The notes below the pieces were generated by a model. It ran no database searches, was not told the DNA's origin, and was given only the letters and a program-made list of their open reading frames with translations. Position numbers and translations under genes: made by a program. A DNA stretch of 64,000 nucleotides from Sphingobacteriales bacterium (GTDB lineage Bacteria; Bacteroidota; Bacteroidia; Chitinophagales; Chitinophagaceae), in the NCBI GenBank assembly GCA_012270485.1, contig JAAXIF010000031.1, forward strand, positions 37,269-101,268. Direction: 5' to 3'. Every line of letters begins with the position of its first letter. Within the stretch, counting starts at the first letter, position 1. Of this stretch, positions 40,352-48,898 are shown piece after piece.

Positions 40352-41455
40352 TTATACGTTGAATCGGAAATGCATTACATCCCCGTCTTTCACGATATAT
40401 TCTTTTCCTTCAATTCTTAATCGACCATTATCACGGCAAGCAGCTTCACTGCCATACTTGATAAAATCATCGTAAGCAATTACTTCTGCCTTGATGAATC
40501 CTTTTTCAAAATCTGTATGGATAACGCTTGCAGCCTGCGGAGCTTTCCAACCTTTGAGGATGGTCCAGGCACGAACCTCTTGAACACCGGCTGTGAAATA
40601 AGTATCGAGGTTCAATAATTTATAAGCGCTGCGAATCAATCTGTTCAAAGCCGGTTCTGTCATTTTATATTCTTCCATGAACATCTGCTTATCTTCTTCA
40701 GATTCCATTTCTGCAATTTGTGCTTCAATATTGTTACACATTACAATCACTTCAGCACCTTCATGTTTTACGGCTTCTTTCAATTGTTCTGAAAACTTAT
40801 TTCCTGTATGCATACTGGCTTCATCCACATTCGCTACATACAATACAGGTTTATCTGTCAATAAGAACAAATCAGCAACCGCCACTTTTTCTTCTTTGGT
40901 TAATCCCAAAGAATAAATACTCTTACCGGTTTCCAAATGTGCTTTACAGCGGGAGAGAATCTCAAATTCTGCCTTTGCTTTAACGTCGGTTCCAACACGT
41001 GCCATCTTCTCAACACGCTGCATTTTCTTCTCAACACTCTCCAGATCTTTCAATTGCAATTCCGTATCAATGATTTCTTTATCACTCACCGGATTAATGG
41101 CTCCTTCTTCACGCAATACGTTTTCATCCTCAAAACAGCGGATCACATGAATGATGGCATCCACTTCACGGATATTCCCTAGGAATTTATTACCCAATCC
41201 TTCGCCCTTGCTGGCGCCTTTAACCAATCCGGCAATATCCACGATCTCCATTTGTGTAGGAACGATCCTGTTCGGAACTACCAATTCAGCCAGTTTTGCC
41301 AAACGCTCATCCGGAACATCTACCAATCCAACATTGGGTTCAATGGTACAGAAACGATAATTACTCGCCTGCGCCTTAGCACTATTACTCACCGCATTAA
41401 AAAGGGTCGATTTTCCCACATTGGGCAATCCCACGATACCTGCTTGTAAAGCCAT
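40352..41455 (-). CDS. ychF: Redox-regulated ATPase YchF
   Basis: GIVGLPNVGKSTLFNAVS; NxxE-type GTPase; TGS domain C-terminus. Confidence 0.94.
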   Translation of the reverse strand: MALQAGIVGLPNVGKSTLFNAVSNSAKAQASNYRFCTIEPNVGLVDVPDERLAKLAELVVPNRIVPTQMEIVDIAGLVKGASKGEGLGNKFLGNIREVDAIIHVIRCFEDENVLREEGAINPVSDKEIIDTELQLKDLESVEKKMQRVEKMARVGTDVKAKAEFEILSRCKAHLETGKSIYSLGLTKEEKVAVADLFLLTDKPVLYVANVDEASMHTGNKFSEQLKEAVKHEGAEVIVMCNNIEAQIAEMESEEDKQMFMEEYKMTEPALNRLIRSAYKLLNLDTYFTAGVQEVRAWTILKGWKAPQAASVIHTDFEKGFIKAEVIAYDDFIKYGSEAACRDNGRLRIEGKEYIVKDGDVMHFRFNV

Positions 41456-41494
41456 ACATCTTTTTTTCGAGCCGCAAATATAGGCTTTTGTGGG

Positions 41495-41592
41495 TTAGTC
41501 CATAGTTGATGGTCTTTGGTCCATAGTCCATAGTCCATGGCAGAGCCCTATTCTACTACTATGGACTATGGACCATGGACCATCGACTAAAC
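41495..41592. repeat. Heptad repeat locus H (ATAGTCC and inverted ACTATGG) in a divergent promoter region
   Basis: ttagtcc atagttg atggtct ttggtcc atagtcc atagtcc atggcag // actatgg actatgg accatgg accatcg actaaac. Confidence 0.85.
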
Positions 41593-41628
41593 CCTTTTCT
41601 CCCTATATTCACCCCATAATTCATTCCC

Positions 41629-42861
41629 ATGGCACTCAATATTGTATGGATCGCATTTTTTGTCATTGCATTTGTGATTGCGTTGTACAAATTCATTTTT
41701 TTGAATGATACGGAGATCTTTAAGACACTTGTGGATGGGATGTTTGACAGCGCAAAAAGCTCTGTGGTGGATGTGGCATTTCCTTTGACCGGCGCCATGG
41801 TCTTCTTTTTGGGATTGATGAGTATTGCCGAAAAAGCAGGTGCCATCAATTGGCTGGCACGTATACTCAATCCGTTCATGAAAAGACTGTTTCCGGGTGT
41901 TCCGGAAAAACATCCTGCTATGGGACAAATGGTCATGAATTTTAGTGCGAATATGTTGGGACTTGATAATGCGGCTACTCCTTTTGGTTTAAAAGCAATG
42001 GAAAGTCTGCAGTCTATCAACCCGGAAAAAGAAAAAGCATCCAATGCGCAGATTATGTTTTTGGTGTTGCATACGAGTGGACTTACACTGATTCCGTTAA
42101 CAATCATCTCTTATCGTTTGGCATCGGGGTCGAAAGAATCGGCGAGTGTATTTATTCCATTGGTATTAGCCACCATTTGTACCACATTGGCATCCATTTT
42201 TATTGTCGGGTTCTGGCAGAAACTAAAATGGGATAAAGTGTTGTTTGGCTGGATCGGTGCTTTATTGGGATTGGTTGCGCTGATGTTGTATTGGGTACAA
42301 TCCATGGGACCAGCCGAGAAAGAAATATTCAGTCGAATCACAGGAAATCTATTGTTATTGATAATCGTAGTAGCAATTATACTCGGCGGTGTATGGAAAA
42401 AAGTAAATGTATTCGACGCATTTATTGACGGGGCAAAAGGAGGTTTTGATGTGATCCTTAAAATATTACCTTATCTGGTAGGGATGTTGGTAGCTATTCG
42501 CATTTTCCGTGATAGTGGTGCATTGGGCTATATCGTTGAAGGAATTTCATGGGTACTCATGCAGACAGGAATGAACACGGAGTTTACGCCTGCTTTGCCG
42601 GTGGCTATTATGAAACCTTTTAGTGGCAGTGGTGCCCGTGGACTGATGCTGGATGTAATGCAGGTTTATGGACCTGATTCCTTTGCCGGAAAACTCGCGT
42701 CTACTTTTCAGGGCTCAGCTGATACCACTTTTTATATCATCGCACTTTACTTTGGTAGTGTAGGCATCAAAAAAGTACGCTACGCCATCTGGGCAGGCAT
42801 GCTGGCAGATTTGTTAGGAGTGGTGATGGCGATTGTGATTGGGTATATCTTTTTTAAATAA
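41629..42861 (+). CDS. Nucleoside recognition/SpmA-SpmB fused membrane protein
   Basis: MNFSANMLGLDNAATPFGLKAME; PFSGSGARGLMLDVM; GSADTTFYIIALYFGSVGIKK. Confidence 0.88.
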   Translation: MALNIVWIAFFVIAFVIALYKFIFLNDTEIFKTLVDGMFDSAKSSVVDVAFPLTGAMVFFLGLMSIAEKAGAINWLARILNPFMKRLFPGVPEKHPAMGQMVMNFSANMLGLDNAATPFGLKAMESLQSINPEKEKASNAQIMFLVLHTSGLTLIPLTIISYRLASGSKESASVFIPLVLATICTTLASIFIVGFWQKLKWDKVLFGWIGALLGLVALMLYWVQSMGPAEKEIFSRITGNLLLLIIVVAIILGGVWKKVNVFDAFIDGAKGGFDVILKILPYLVGMLVAIRIFRDSGALGYIVEGISWVLMQTGMNTEFTPALPVAIMKPFSGSGARGLMLDVMQVYGPDSFAGKLASTFQGSADTTFYIIALYFGSVGIKKVRYAIWAGMLADLLGVVMAIVIGYIFFK

Positions 42862-42865
42862 AAAA

Positions 42866-43055
42866 TAGGAAACAAGAAACAAGGAAACAAGACACAAGGA
42901 AGATTCAAGATACAAGGAAGCTACAAGCCATAACTCTTTTCCGCCGGACTTCTATCCGACGCTATTTGAAATTTCGTATTGGCTAATTAAAACATAGATG
43001 TTTAGAACTATCCTTGTGGCTTGTAGCTTGGAGCTTTCTTGTTTCTTATTTCTTG
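42866..43055. repeat. Heptad-like repeat locus I (CAAGAAA left arm, CTTGTGG/CTTGTAG right arm) between convergent genes
   Basis: caagaaacaaggaaacaagacacaagg // cttgtgg cttgtag cttggag ctttctt gtttctt atttctt. Confidence 0.65.
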
Positions 43056-43735
43056 AGCAATACCTGTTGCAAGGTTTTCACCCCTTCCGATGCTGTTGCT
43101 TTTATCGGTGTTATGAAAGCAGTATCAACAGCCGGTATTTGTTTGTCGATGATGTATTTCGGGATGGATCGATGTACATAATCTAATAATCCGGCAGCAG
43201 GATATACCACTAGCGAGGTGCCAATGACAACAAAAATGTCTGCACTGCGGGTGATCTCAATAGCTTCAGCAATTTTGGGAACAGGTTCTTCAAACCAAAC
43301 AATGAAGGGACGGAGTTGATATCCGTCTTCTGCAGTATCACCCAACTTAATATCATTATGAATGGGATAGATCAAAGATTCATCCTGTTCACTTCTCATT
43401 TTAAAAATCTCGCCATGCAGATGGAGTACTTTGGTGCTGCCACCTCTTTCATGTAAGTCATCAATGTTTTGGGTGATGATATGTACATCAAAATCCCGTT
43501 CTAAATCCGCTAATCCTTTGTGCGCATCATTGGGAAGGGCTTGGGCGATATCTCTGCGTCGTTGGTTGTAAAATTCTAGTACTAGTTCCGGATTCTTTTT
43601 CCACCCACGTGGGGAAGCTACTTCGTATACATCATGTCCTTCCCATAAGCCATCGCTATCGCGAAAGGTTTTGATACCACTTTCTGCACTAATGCCTGCA
43701 CCTGTAAGCACCACCAATTTCAGTTTCTTTCCCAT
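43046..43735 (-). CDS. cobB: NAD-dependent deacylase (Sir2/CobB)
   Basis: LTGAGISAESGIKTFRD...ITQNIDDLHERGG; FVVIGTSLVVYPAAGL. Confidence 0.9.
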   Translation of the reverse strand: MGKKLKLVVLTGAGISAESGIKTFRDSDGLWEGHDVYEVASPRGWKKNPELVLEFYNQRRRDIAQALPNDAHKGLADLERDFDVHIITQNIDDLHERGGSTKVLHLHGEIFKMRSEQDESLIYPIHNDIKLGDTAEDGYQLRPFIVWFEEPVPKIAEAIEITRSADIFVVIGTSLVVYPAAGLLDYVHRSIPKYIIDKQIPAVDTAFITPIKATASEGVKTLQQVLLKK

Positions 43736-43837
43736 GCTTCACTGAATTTATCATCTCTGCGATACCTCTGCTTTCTCTCGTTCTTTGCGGTGAAAAAATA
43801 CGGCAGAGAACATGAGGAAAAGAGTTGCGCTGAGGGT

Positions 43838-44248
43838 TTATTTTGTTCCGGAGAGTTCCATGATGATTTTCCATTCTTCATCTGTCACCGGTTGTACAGA
43901 TAACCTTCCCAATCGAACCAGCGCCATATTTGCCAAACGTTTATCGCTTTTGATTTGTGCCAGTCCAATCGGTTTCTTTAATTTCTTAGCAGGAGCAAAG
44001 TCAACTGCTGACCAGGTATCGTCATCAATGGTAGGATCGGGGTATGCTTCTTTGACCACTTTAGCGATACCTACGATTTCGAGTCCTTCATTACTGTGGT
44101 ACCAGAAAGCGAGGTCTCCTTTTCTCATGGCGCGTAAATGATTCCTGGCAGCGTAGTTTCTCACGCCATCCCAAAAAGTGCTACCCTCTTTTTCAAATTG
44201 TTCCCAACTGTATTTGAAGGGTTCTGATTTAATAAGCCAGTATGCCAT
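43838..44248 (-). CDS. EVE domain protein
   Basis: YWLIKSEPFKYSWEQFEKEGSTFWDGVRNYAARNHLRAM. Confidence 0.9.
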   Translation of the reverse strand: MAYWLIKSEPFKYSWEQFEKEGSTFWDGVRNYAARNHLRAMRKGDLAFWYHSNEGLEIVGIAKVVKEAYPDPTIDDDTWSAVDFAPAKKLKKPIGLAQIKSDKRLANMALVRLGRLSVQPVTDEEWKIIMELSGTK

Positions 44249-44269
44249 AGTCCCTTGAATATTTTATGA

Positions 44270-44989
44270 TCAATCAAATGATGCTAATACATCCGCCAAA
44301 TGCAGTACCTGCAAGCCACTTCCTTTATGTTTGATACAACCATCAATATGCATCAAACAACTCATATCTGTACTAATGATATACTCAGCTTCGGTAGCAG
44401 CAGCATTGGTAATTTTCTGATCGCCCATAGCAATGCTAATGGGTTCAAACTTTACGGCAAAGCTGCCACCAAAACCACAACAGGTTTCATTGTCTGCCAT
44501 TTCAATCAGTTCGAGTCCTTTGACCTGACGCAATAATTTTCTCGGCTCTTCTTTGAGTTTGCATTCGCGAAGTGCTGCGCAGCTATCGTGATACGTTACT
44601 TTGCCATTGAATTGAGCACCGAGATCTTCGACTTTTAATACATTGACTAAAAAATCGGATAACTCATAAATTCTTTCCGTCAATTTTTTCACTGTTTGTT
44701 GCTGTGCGGAAGACTCGTATAACTTTTGGTAGTAATTTTTTACAAAACCCACACAACTGGCACTGGGTGCAACAATATAATCTGATCCACTAAAGTCTTG
44801 AATGAATTTATTACAAACATCTTTTGCCTCTCCCCAAAAACCTGCATTAAATGCGGGCTGACCGCAACAGGTTTGATTGGCGTTATAAGTAACTATACAT
44901 CCCGCTTTTTCCAATACTTTCACCATATTGAAAGCTACGGTTGGATACAATTGATCAACAAAGCAGGGCACAAATAACTGAACTTGCAT
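44270..44989 (-). CDS. (Fe-S)-binding CCG-domain protein (LutA/YkgE-like)
   Basis: VQLFVPCFVDQLYPTVA...CCGQPAFNAG...DSCAALRE...CCGFGGSFAVK. Confidence 0.88.
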   Translation of the reverse strand: MQVQLFVPCFVDQLYPTVAFNMVKVLEKAGCIVTYNANQTCCGQPAFNAGFWGEAKDVCNKFIQDFSGSDYIVAPSASCVGFVKNYYQKLYESSAQQQTVKKLTERIYELSDFLVNVLKVEDLGAQFNGKVTYHDSCAALRECKLKEEPRKLLRQVKGLELIEMADNETCCGFGGSFAVKFEPISIAMGDQKITNAAATEAEYIISTDMSCLMHIDGCIKHKGSGLQVLHLADVLASFD

Positions 44990-44992
44990 TTT

Positions 44993-45481
44993 TTACTTTT
45001 GGTTCTTCAATTTACGATTCAGTGATATCATTTTTATAGCAGTGATGGCGGCTTCTTCACCTTTATGGCCATGTACGCCACCTATTCTTTCCATGGCTTG
45101 TGTTTCATTGTCAACGGTTAGTACACCAAATACAACAGGCACATCGAGTGTAAGGTTCAATTGAACAACGCCATCGGTAACAGCTTTACACACATAATCA
45201 AAATGCGGAGTATCGCCTCGAATGATGGTTCCTAATGTAATATAGGCATCCGGTGGTTGTTGGCTATATGCATAATGATTTTTTACAGCGAATGGAATCT
45301 CAAAAGCACCGGGCACAACCAGTGTTTTACAACTGATGCCTTGTTCTTTTAAAATTTTCTTAGCACCTGCTTCCAGTTTATTAATAATATGTGCGTTCCA
45401 CTCGGTTTTAACGATAACAACAAAGGCATCCTTTATAACGGGGATGCCTTTGTTTAATGAAGTATTTCCTTTTGTTGCCAT
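44993..45481 (-). CDS. ribH: 6,7-dimethyl-8-ribityllumazine synthase
   Basis: VVPGAFEIPFAVK...LGTIIRGDTPHFDYVC...GVLTVDNETQAMER. Confidence 0.93.
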   Translation of the reverse strand: MATKGNTSLNKGIPVIKDAFVVIVKTEWNAHIINKLEAGAKKILKEQGISCKTLVVPGAFEIPFAVKNHYAYSQQPPDAYITLGTIIRGDTPHFDYVCKAVTDGVVQLNLTLDVPVVFGVLTVDNETQAMERIGGVHGHKGEEAAITAIKMISLNRKLKNQK

Positions 45482-46170
45482 TAGTTAGCTCCCAAGTCGT
45501 TTTTTTCAATGCTTAAACGATAGATATATCTGTCTGCCTGAAAACCTTTATCAGTCTTGGGGAATTTCGTCTGAATCGTTTTGAAGATTTCAAGTGCTTC
45601 AGTTGTTTTTCCTTTTGTTTCTAATAAAAGCGCAGCGCGGAACAGGTATTCAGCAGAATTATTGTCATCTTTTTCGAAAATAGTACCTGCTTTTTTATAA
45701 TAGGTAACAGCATCATCTGTTTTACCTTGTTCTGCATAGGCATCACCCAGTGCACCATAAGCCAATAATTGAACTTGTTGTGCATCTGTTGAGAAATCTT
45801 TCAAATACTTAACAGCATTATTGAAATCGCCCAACTTAAGATAGCTGATACCTGCGTAGTAATGAGCGAGGTTAGCAGCCTTTGTACCACCAAAATTCTT
45901 GATCACATACAAAGCGCCGCGACTTTGTCCATCGCCATTCAGTACCAGATTGGAAGAATCTATTCTGAAATATTCTTCTGCTTTGAAAAGAGCTTCTGCC
46001 GCTTTTTCTTCTTTGGGCTTCACAATAAATTCACTGTATGCATACCAGCCACCAAAGCCAATCACAACAGCGGCAATGCCGCCAATGATGATTTTTTGAT
46101 ATTGTTGCCAAAATCCTTGTGCTTTCGCTAGTGCTTGATTGTCTTGCATCACTTCATGCTTATCACTCAT
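45481..46170 (-). CDS. TPR/YfgM-like protein
   Basis: One TM near N-terminus then TPR units. Confidence 0.8.
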   Translation of the reverse strand: MSDKHEVMQDNQALAKAQGFWQQYQKIIIGGIAAVVIGFGGWYAYSEFIVKPKEEKAAEALFKAEEYFRIDSSNLVLNGDGQSRGALYVIKNFGGTKAANLAHYYAGISYLKLGDFNNAVKYLKDFSTDAQQVQLLAYGALGDAYAEQGKTDDAVTYYKKAGTIFEKDDNNSAEYLFRAALLLETKGKTTEALEIFKTIQTKFPKTDKGFQADRYIYRLSIEKNDLGAN

Positions 46171-46215
46171 GTTAGTTAGTTGTTCGTTTTTGAATGGGAT
46201 ATATTTCTAAAAAAA

Positions 46216-47307
46216 TTAATCAACAATAAAAGAGTAGTTCTGATCGATGTATACATCTTTCAATACTTCACTATCATCCGGCCATGGACTTTCTTCCGCA
46301 AAGCGTACGCTTTCCTCCACTACAGCATCAATGCGTTTATCGATGTCATTGAGGAACTCTTCTGTAGCAAAACCATTTTCAAGAATGGTGACACGTACTT
46401 TGGAAATAGGATCCTGCTCTTTGTATTCATCTACTTCTTCCTTGGAACGATATTTCTGAGGATCGGAGATAGAATGTCCTTTGTAGCGATAGGTCTTCAT
46501 TTCTAACAGGGTTGGACCTTCACCGGCACGAGCTCTTTTCACGGCTCTGGCAATACCTTCATGTACTGCTTCTGCTGTCATGCCATCAACTTTATCAGCA
46601 GGCATATCATACGCATCGGCCAGTTTATAAATATCAGTTACGTTACTGGTACGTTCAATAGAAGTACCCATCGCGTAATTATTATTCTCGCATATAAAGA
46701 TCACAGGCAATTTCCAGGTCATGGCAAGATTAAAGGTCTCGTGCAACATCCCTTGTCTGGCAGCACCATCACCAAAATAACAAAGCACTACATTTTGTGT
46801 GCCTTTGTACTTTTCAGCAAAAGCCAATCCGGCACCGGTTCCAATTTGTGCGCCCACAATACCATGTCCACCAAAAAATTTATGCTCCAAGCTAAAGAAA
46901 TGCATGCTTCCGCCTTTTCCTTTCGCACAACCTGTAGCTTTACCATACAGTTCAGCCATACACGCATTGGCACTAACACCTTTAGCCAGCGCTAATCCAT
47001 GATCTCGGTATGCTGTAATGAATGGATCATCGGGTTGGGTTGCGGTCATACATCCGGCAGCGATAGCTTCCTGCCCAATATAGGCATGGAAGAAACCGCG
47101 GATCTTACCCGCCATTTTATACATTTCCTCGGCTTTCAATTCAAACTGGCGAATCAGCTGCATTAGCTCATACCAGTAGAGATAAGTTTCTTTTGAGAAT
47201 TTAGTCGGCACTTGGTCAAATTTTGAGGAGCAAATATAGGGGTTAAAACCCAAAAATGTCAGTAGCATGGGGGGCTGTTGAAAACAACCCAATCCCTTGA
47301 ATTTCAA
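46216..47307 (-). CDS. pdhA: Pyruvate dehydrogenase E1 component subunit alpha (start probably further in)
   Basis: GFFHAYIGQEAIAAG...GGKGSMHFF-like GKGGSMHFFSLEHKFFGGHGIVG; YFGDGAARQGMLHETFNLA. Confidence 0.92.
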   Translation of the reverse strand: MKFKGLGCFQQPPMLLTFLGFNPYICSSKFDQVPTKFSKETYLYWYELMQLIRQFELKAEEMYKMAGKIRGFFHAYIGQEAIAAGCMTATQPDDPFITAYRDHGLALAKGVSANACMAELYGKATGCAKGKGGSMHFFSLEHKFFGGHGIVGAQIGTGAGLAFAEKYKGTQNVVLCYFGDGAARQGMLHETFNLAMTWKLPVIFICENNNYAMGTSIERTSNVTDIYKLADAYDMPADKVDGMTAEAVHEGIARAVKRARAGEGPTLLEMKTYRYKGHSISDPQKYRSKEEVDEYKEQDPISKVRVTILENGFATEEFLNDIDKRIDAVVEESVRFAEESPWPDDSEVLKDVYIDQNYSFIVD

Positions 47308-47326
47308 TTACTATATGATAAAATAA

Positions 47327-47355
47327 ACCCGATTACCTGTTTTTGGTAACCGGGT
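47327..47355 (-). terminator. Hairpin ACCCGATTACC-tgttttt-GGTAACCGGGT
   Basis: 11-bp stem with one mismatch, T-rich tail on the minus strand. Confidence 0.7.
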
Positions 47356-47374
47356 CAATGATTTTGAGGATCAA

Positions 47375-47854
47375 TTAGTAGGCTACTTCTGCACTTGGCT
47401 CCTCCTTCAAATCGAAGGAAGGTAGTGGGATCTGTGCAATCAGTTGCTCCTCCAGGAGATTGGCATAGGTTCTAAAATATAGGATCACATCGGCACGTTG
47501 ATTTCTCTTTAACCAACGAAACCCACCTGGTAAAGCGTTCAAAACGGTCCTATCCTCGAGGTATTCGAGGTTATGGATATCAGTGGGTGTTAGTCCTGTA
47601 TCCTGTAATTTTTTCAATAACAAACTAATAGGCGCATCTGTAACACCACAATATTCTTCTGCCAGTTCTGTCCATTCTCCTATACCTGTATGGGCATAAG
47701 TGAGAATTTCTTCTTTGGAGAGATCTGTGATCACTTGTAATAAGTTCCCACAATTACAGGAGCCATGATTTCCCCATGCGTATTGTGCTCCTTCTTCTAA
47801 CCGCTTCGCAGTCTCGCGCAGCGCTCCGATCAATGCTAAAGTTGGAATGGCCAT
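47375..47854 (-). CDS. Hypothetical protein
   Basis: 159 aa ORF; two CNC/CG-type cysteines. Confidence 0.7.
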   Translation of the reverse strand: MAIPTLALIGALRETAKRLEEGAQYAWGNHGSCNCGNLLQVITDLSKEEILTYAHTGIGEWTELAEEYCGVTDAPISLLLKKLQDTGLTPTDIHNLEYLEDRTVLNALPGGFRWLKRNQRADVILYFRTYANLLEEQLIAQIPLPSFDLKEEPSAEVAY

Positions 47855-47919
47855 TTGGAATTGTTTATTCTAAAATAACATTTTTAGAAGAAGAAAGTTG
47901 AGAGATTTTTAATGGCAGA

Positions 47920-47975
47920 TCGCAGATGTCTGATGTCTGATGTCTGATGTCTGATGTCTGATGTCTGATTTGATG
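47920..47975. repeat. Heptad repeat locus J1: ATGTCTG x5 plus flanking degenerate units
   Basis: atggcag atcgcag atgtctg x5 atttgat. Confidence 0.92.
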
Positions 47976-48027
47976 AAGTAATAAAGATAGATCACTCGCA
48001 ATAATTTTCCCATAGGAAAAGTTTTTT

Positions 48028-48071
48028 CCTAGTACCTAGTACCTAGTACCTAGTACCTAGTACCTAGCACC
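48028..48071. repeat. Heptad repeat locus J2: CCTAGTA x5 + CCTAGCA
   Basis: Perfect 7-bp tandem array upstream of the fasciclin gene. Confidence 0.95.
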
Positions 48072-48206
48072 AATTGTTTAATCCATACACTCAAAAATTC
48101 TGAAAGCTTCAACAGGCCTGTTAAAAAATTAAAAAAGAAAATTTTAATTGAACTGTTTAATGATTGCACATGTAATAATCCACACAAACTATAAAAAACT
48201 AAAAAC

Positions 48207-48719
48207 ATGAAAATGAAATTTTTCTCTTTTGCCATTGCATTGTTGATGGGTGCATTTGTAACTGTATCTGCGCAAAAAACTGTAGTAGATGTAGCTGTCG
48301 GTTCTAAGGCGCACAGCACATTGGTTGCTGCAGTAAAAGCTGCCGGATTGGTTGAAACATTACAAGGTGCAGGTCCGTTTACAGTGTTTGCTCCTGTGAA
48401 TGATGCTTTTGGTAAGTTACCTGCCGGTACCGTTGAAAGCTTATTGAAGCCTGAAAACAAAGCACAGTTAACAAAAATCCTGACTTACCATGTTGTTGCC
48501 GGTAATTTGGATGCTGCTGCTGTTGTAAAAGCCATACAAGATGGTAAAGGCAAAGTGGTAGTGAAAACTGTAAGTGGTGGTTCCTTAACTGCTTCTTTAA
48601 AAGATGGTAAAGTAATCTTGACAGATGAGAATGGTGGTGTATCTACTGTAACTGCAACAGATTTGAAAGCAGGTAATGGTGTGATTCATGTGATTGATAG
48701 TGTTGTTCTGCCAAAATAG
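48207..48719 (+). CDS. Secreted fasciclin-domain protein
   Basis: HSTLVAAVKAAGLVETLQGAGPFTVFAPVNDAFGKLPAGTVESLL. Confidence 0.93.
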   Translation: MKMKFFSFAIALLMGAFVTVSAQKTVVDVAVGSKAHSTLVAAVKAAGLVETLQGAGPFTVFAPVNDAFGKLPAGTVESLLKPENKAQLTKILTYHVVAGNLDAAAVVKAIQDGKGKVVVKTVSGGSLTASLKDGKVILTDENGGVSTVTATDLKAGNGVIHVIDSVVLPK

Positions 48720-48822
48720 TTGAGTTGACAGATGATAGATGGGAAAGACTTATTTTTGGTAGATAATTTTAGTTGAGAGTAAATGTGAAAGTGTAGGTTC
48801 ATATTTACAACTGTCAAGTAAT

Positions 48823-48865
48823 AAAAAAGAGAGGTGAACAAATAGTTTGTTCACCTCTCTTTTTT
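48823..48865. terminator. Perfect 20-bp stem, 3-nt loop hairpin between convergent genes
   Basis: aaaaaagagaggtgaacaaa-tag-tttgttcacctctctttttt. Confidence 0.92.
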
Positions 48866-48897
48866 CTGTTAACTGTCATCTATCAACTGTCAACTTT
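48866..48897. repeat. Heptad repeat locus K (CTGTTAA CTGTCAT CTATCAA CTGTCAA)
   Basis: In-phase heptads right of the hairpin; related inverted units gttgaca gatgata at 48724-48740. Confidence 0.75.
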
Positions 48898-48898
48898 C

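Noticed and set aside
41559-42107. 182-aa minus-strand ORF opposite the SpmAB-like gene
   Set aside because: Overlaps a convincing plus-strand CDS and the heptad repeat; no recognisable domain.
47920-48071. CRISPR-like array
   Set aside because: Repeat unit is 7 bp with no spacers and no cas genes; it is a heptad microsatellite.
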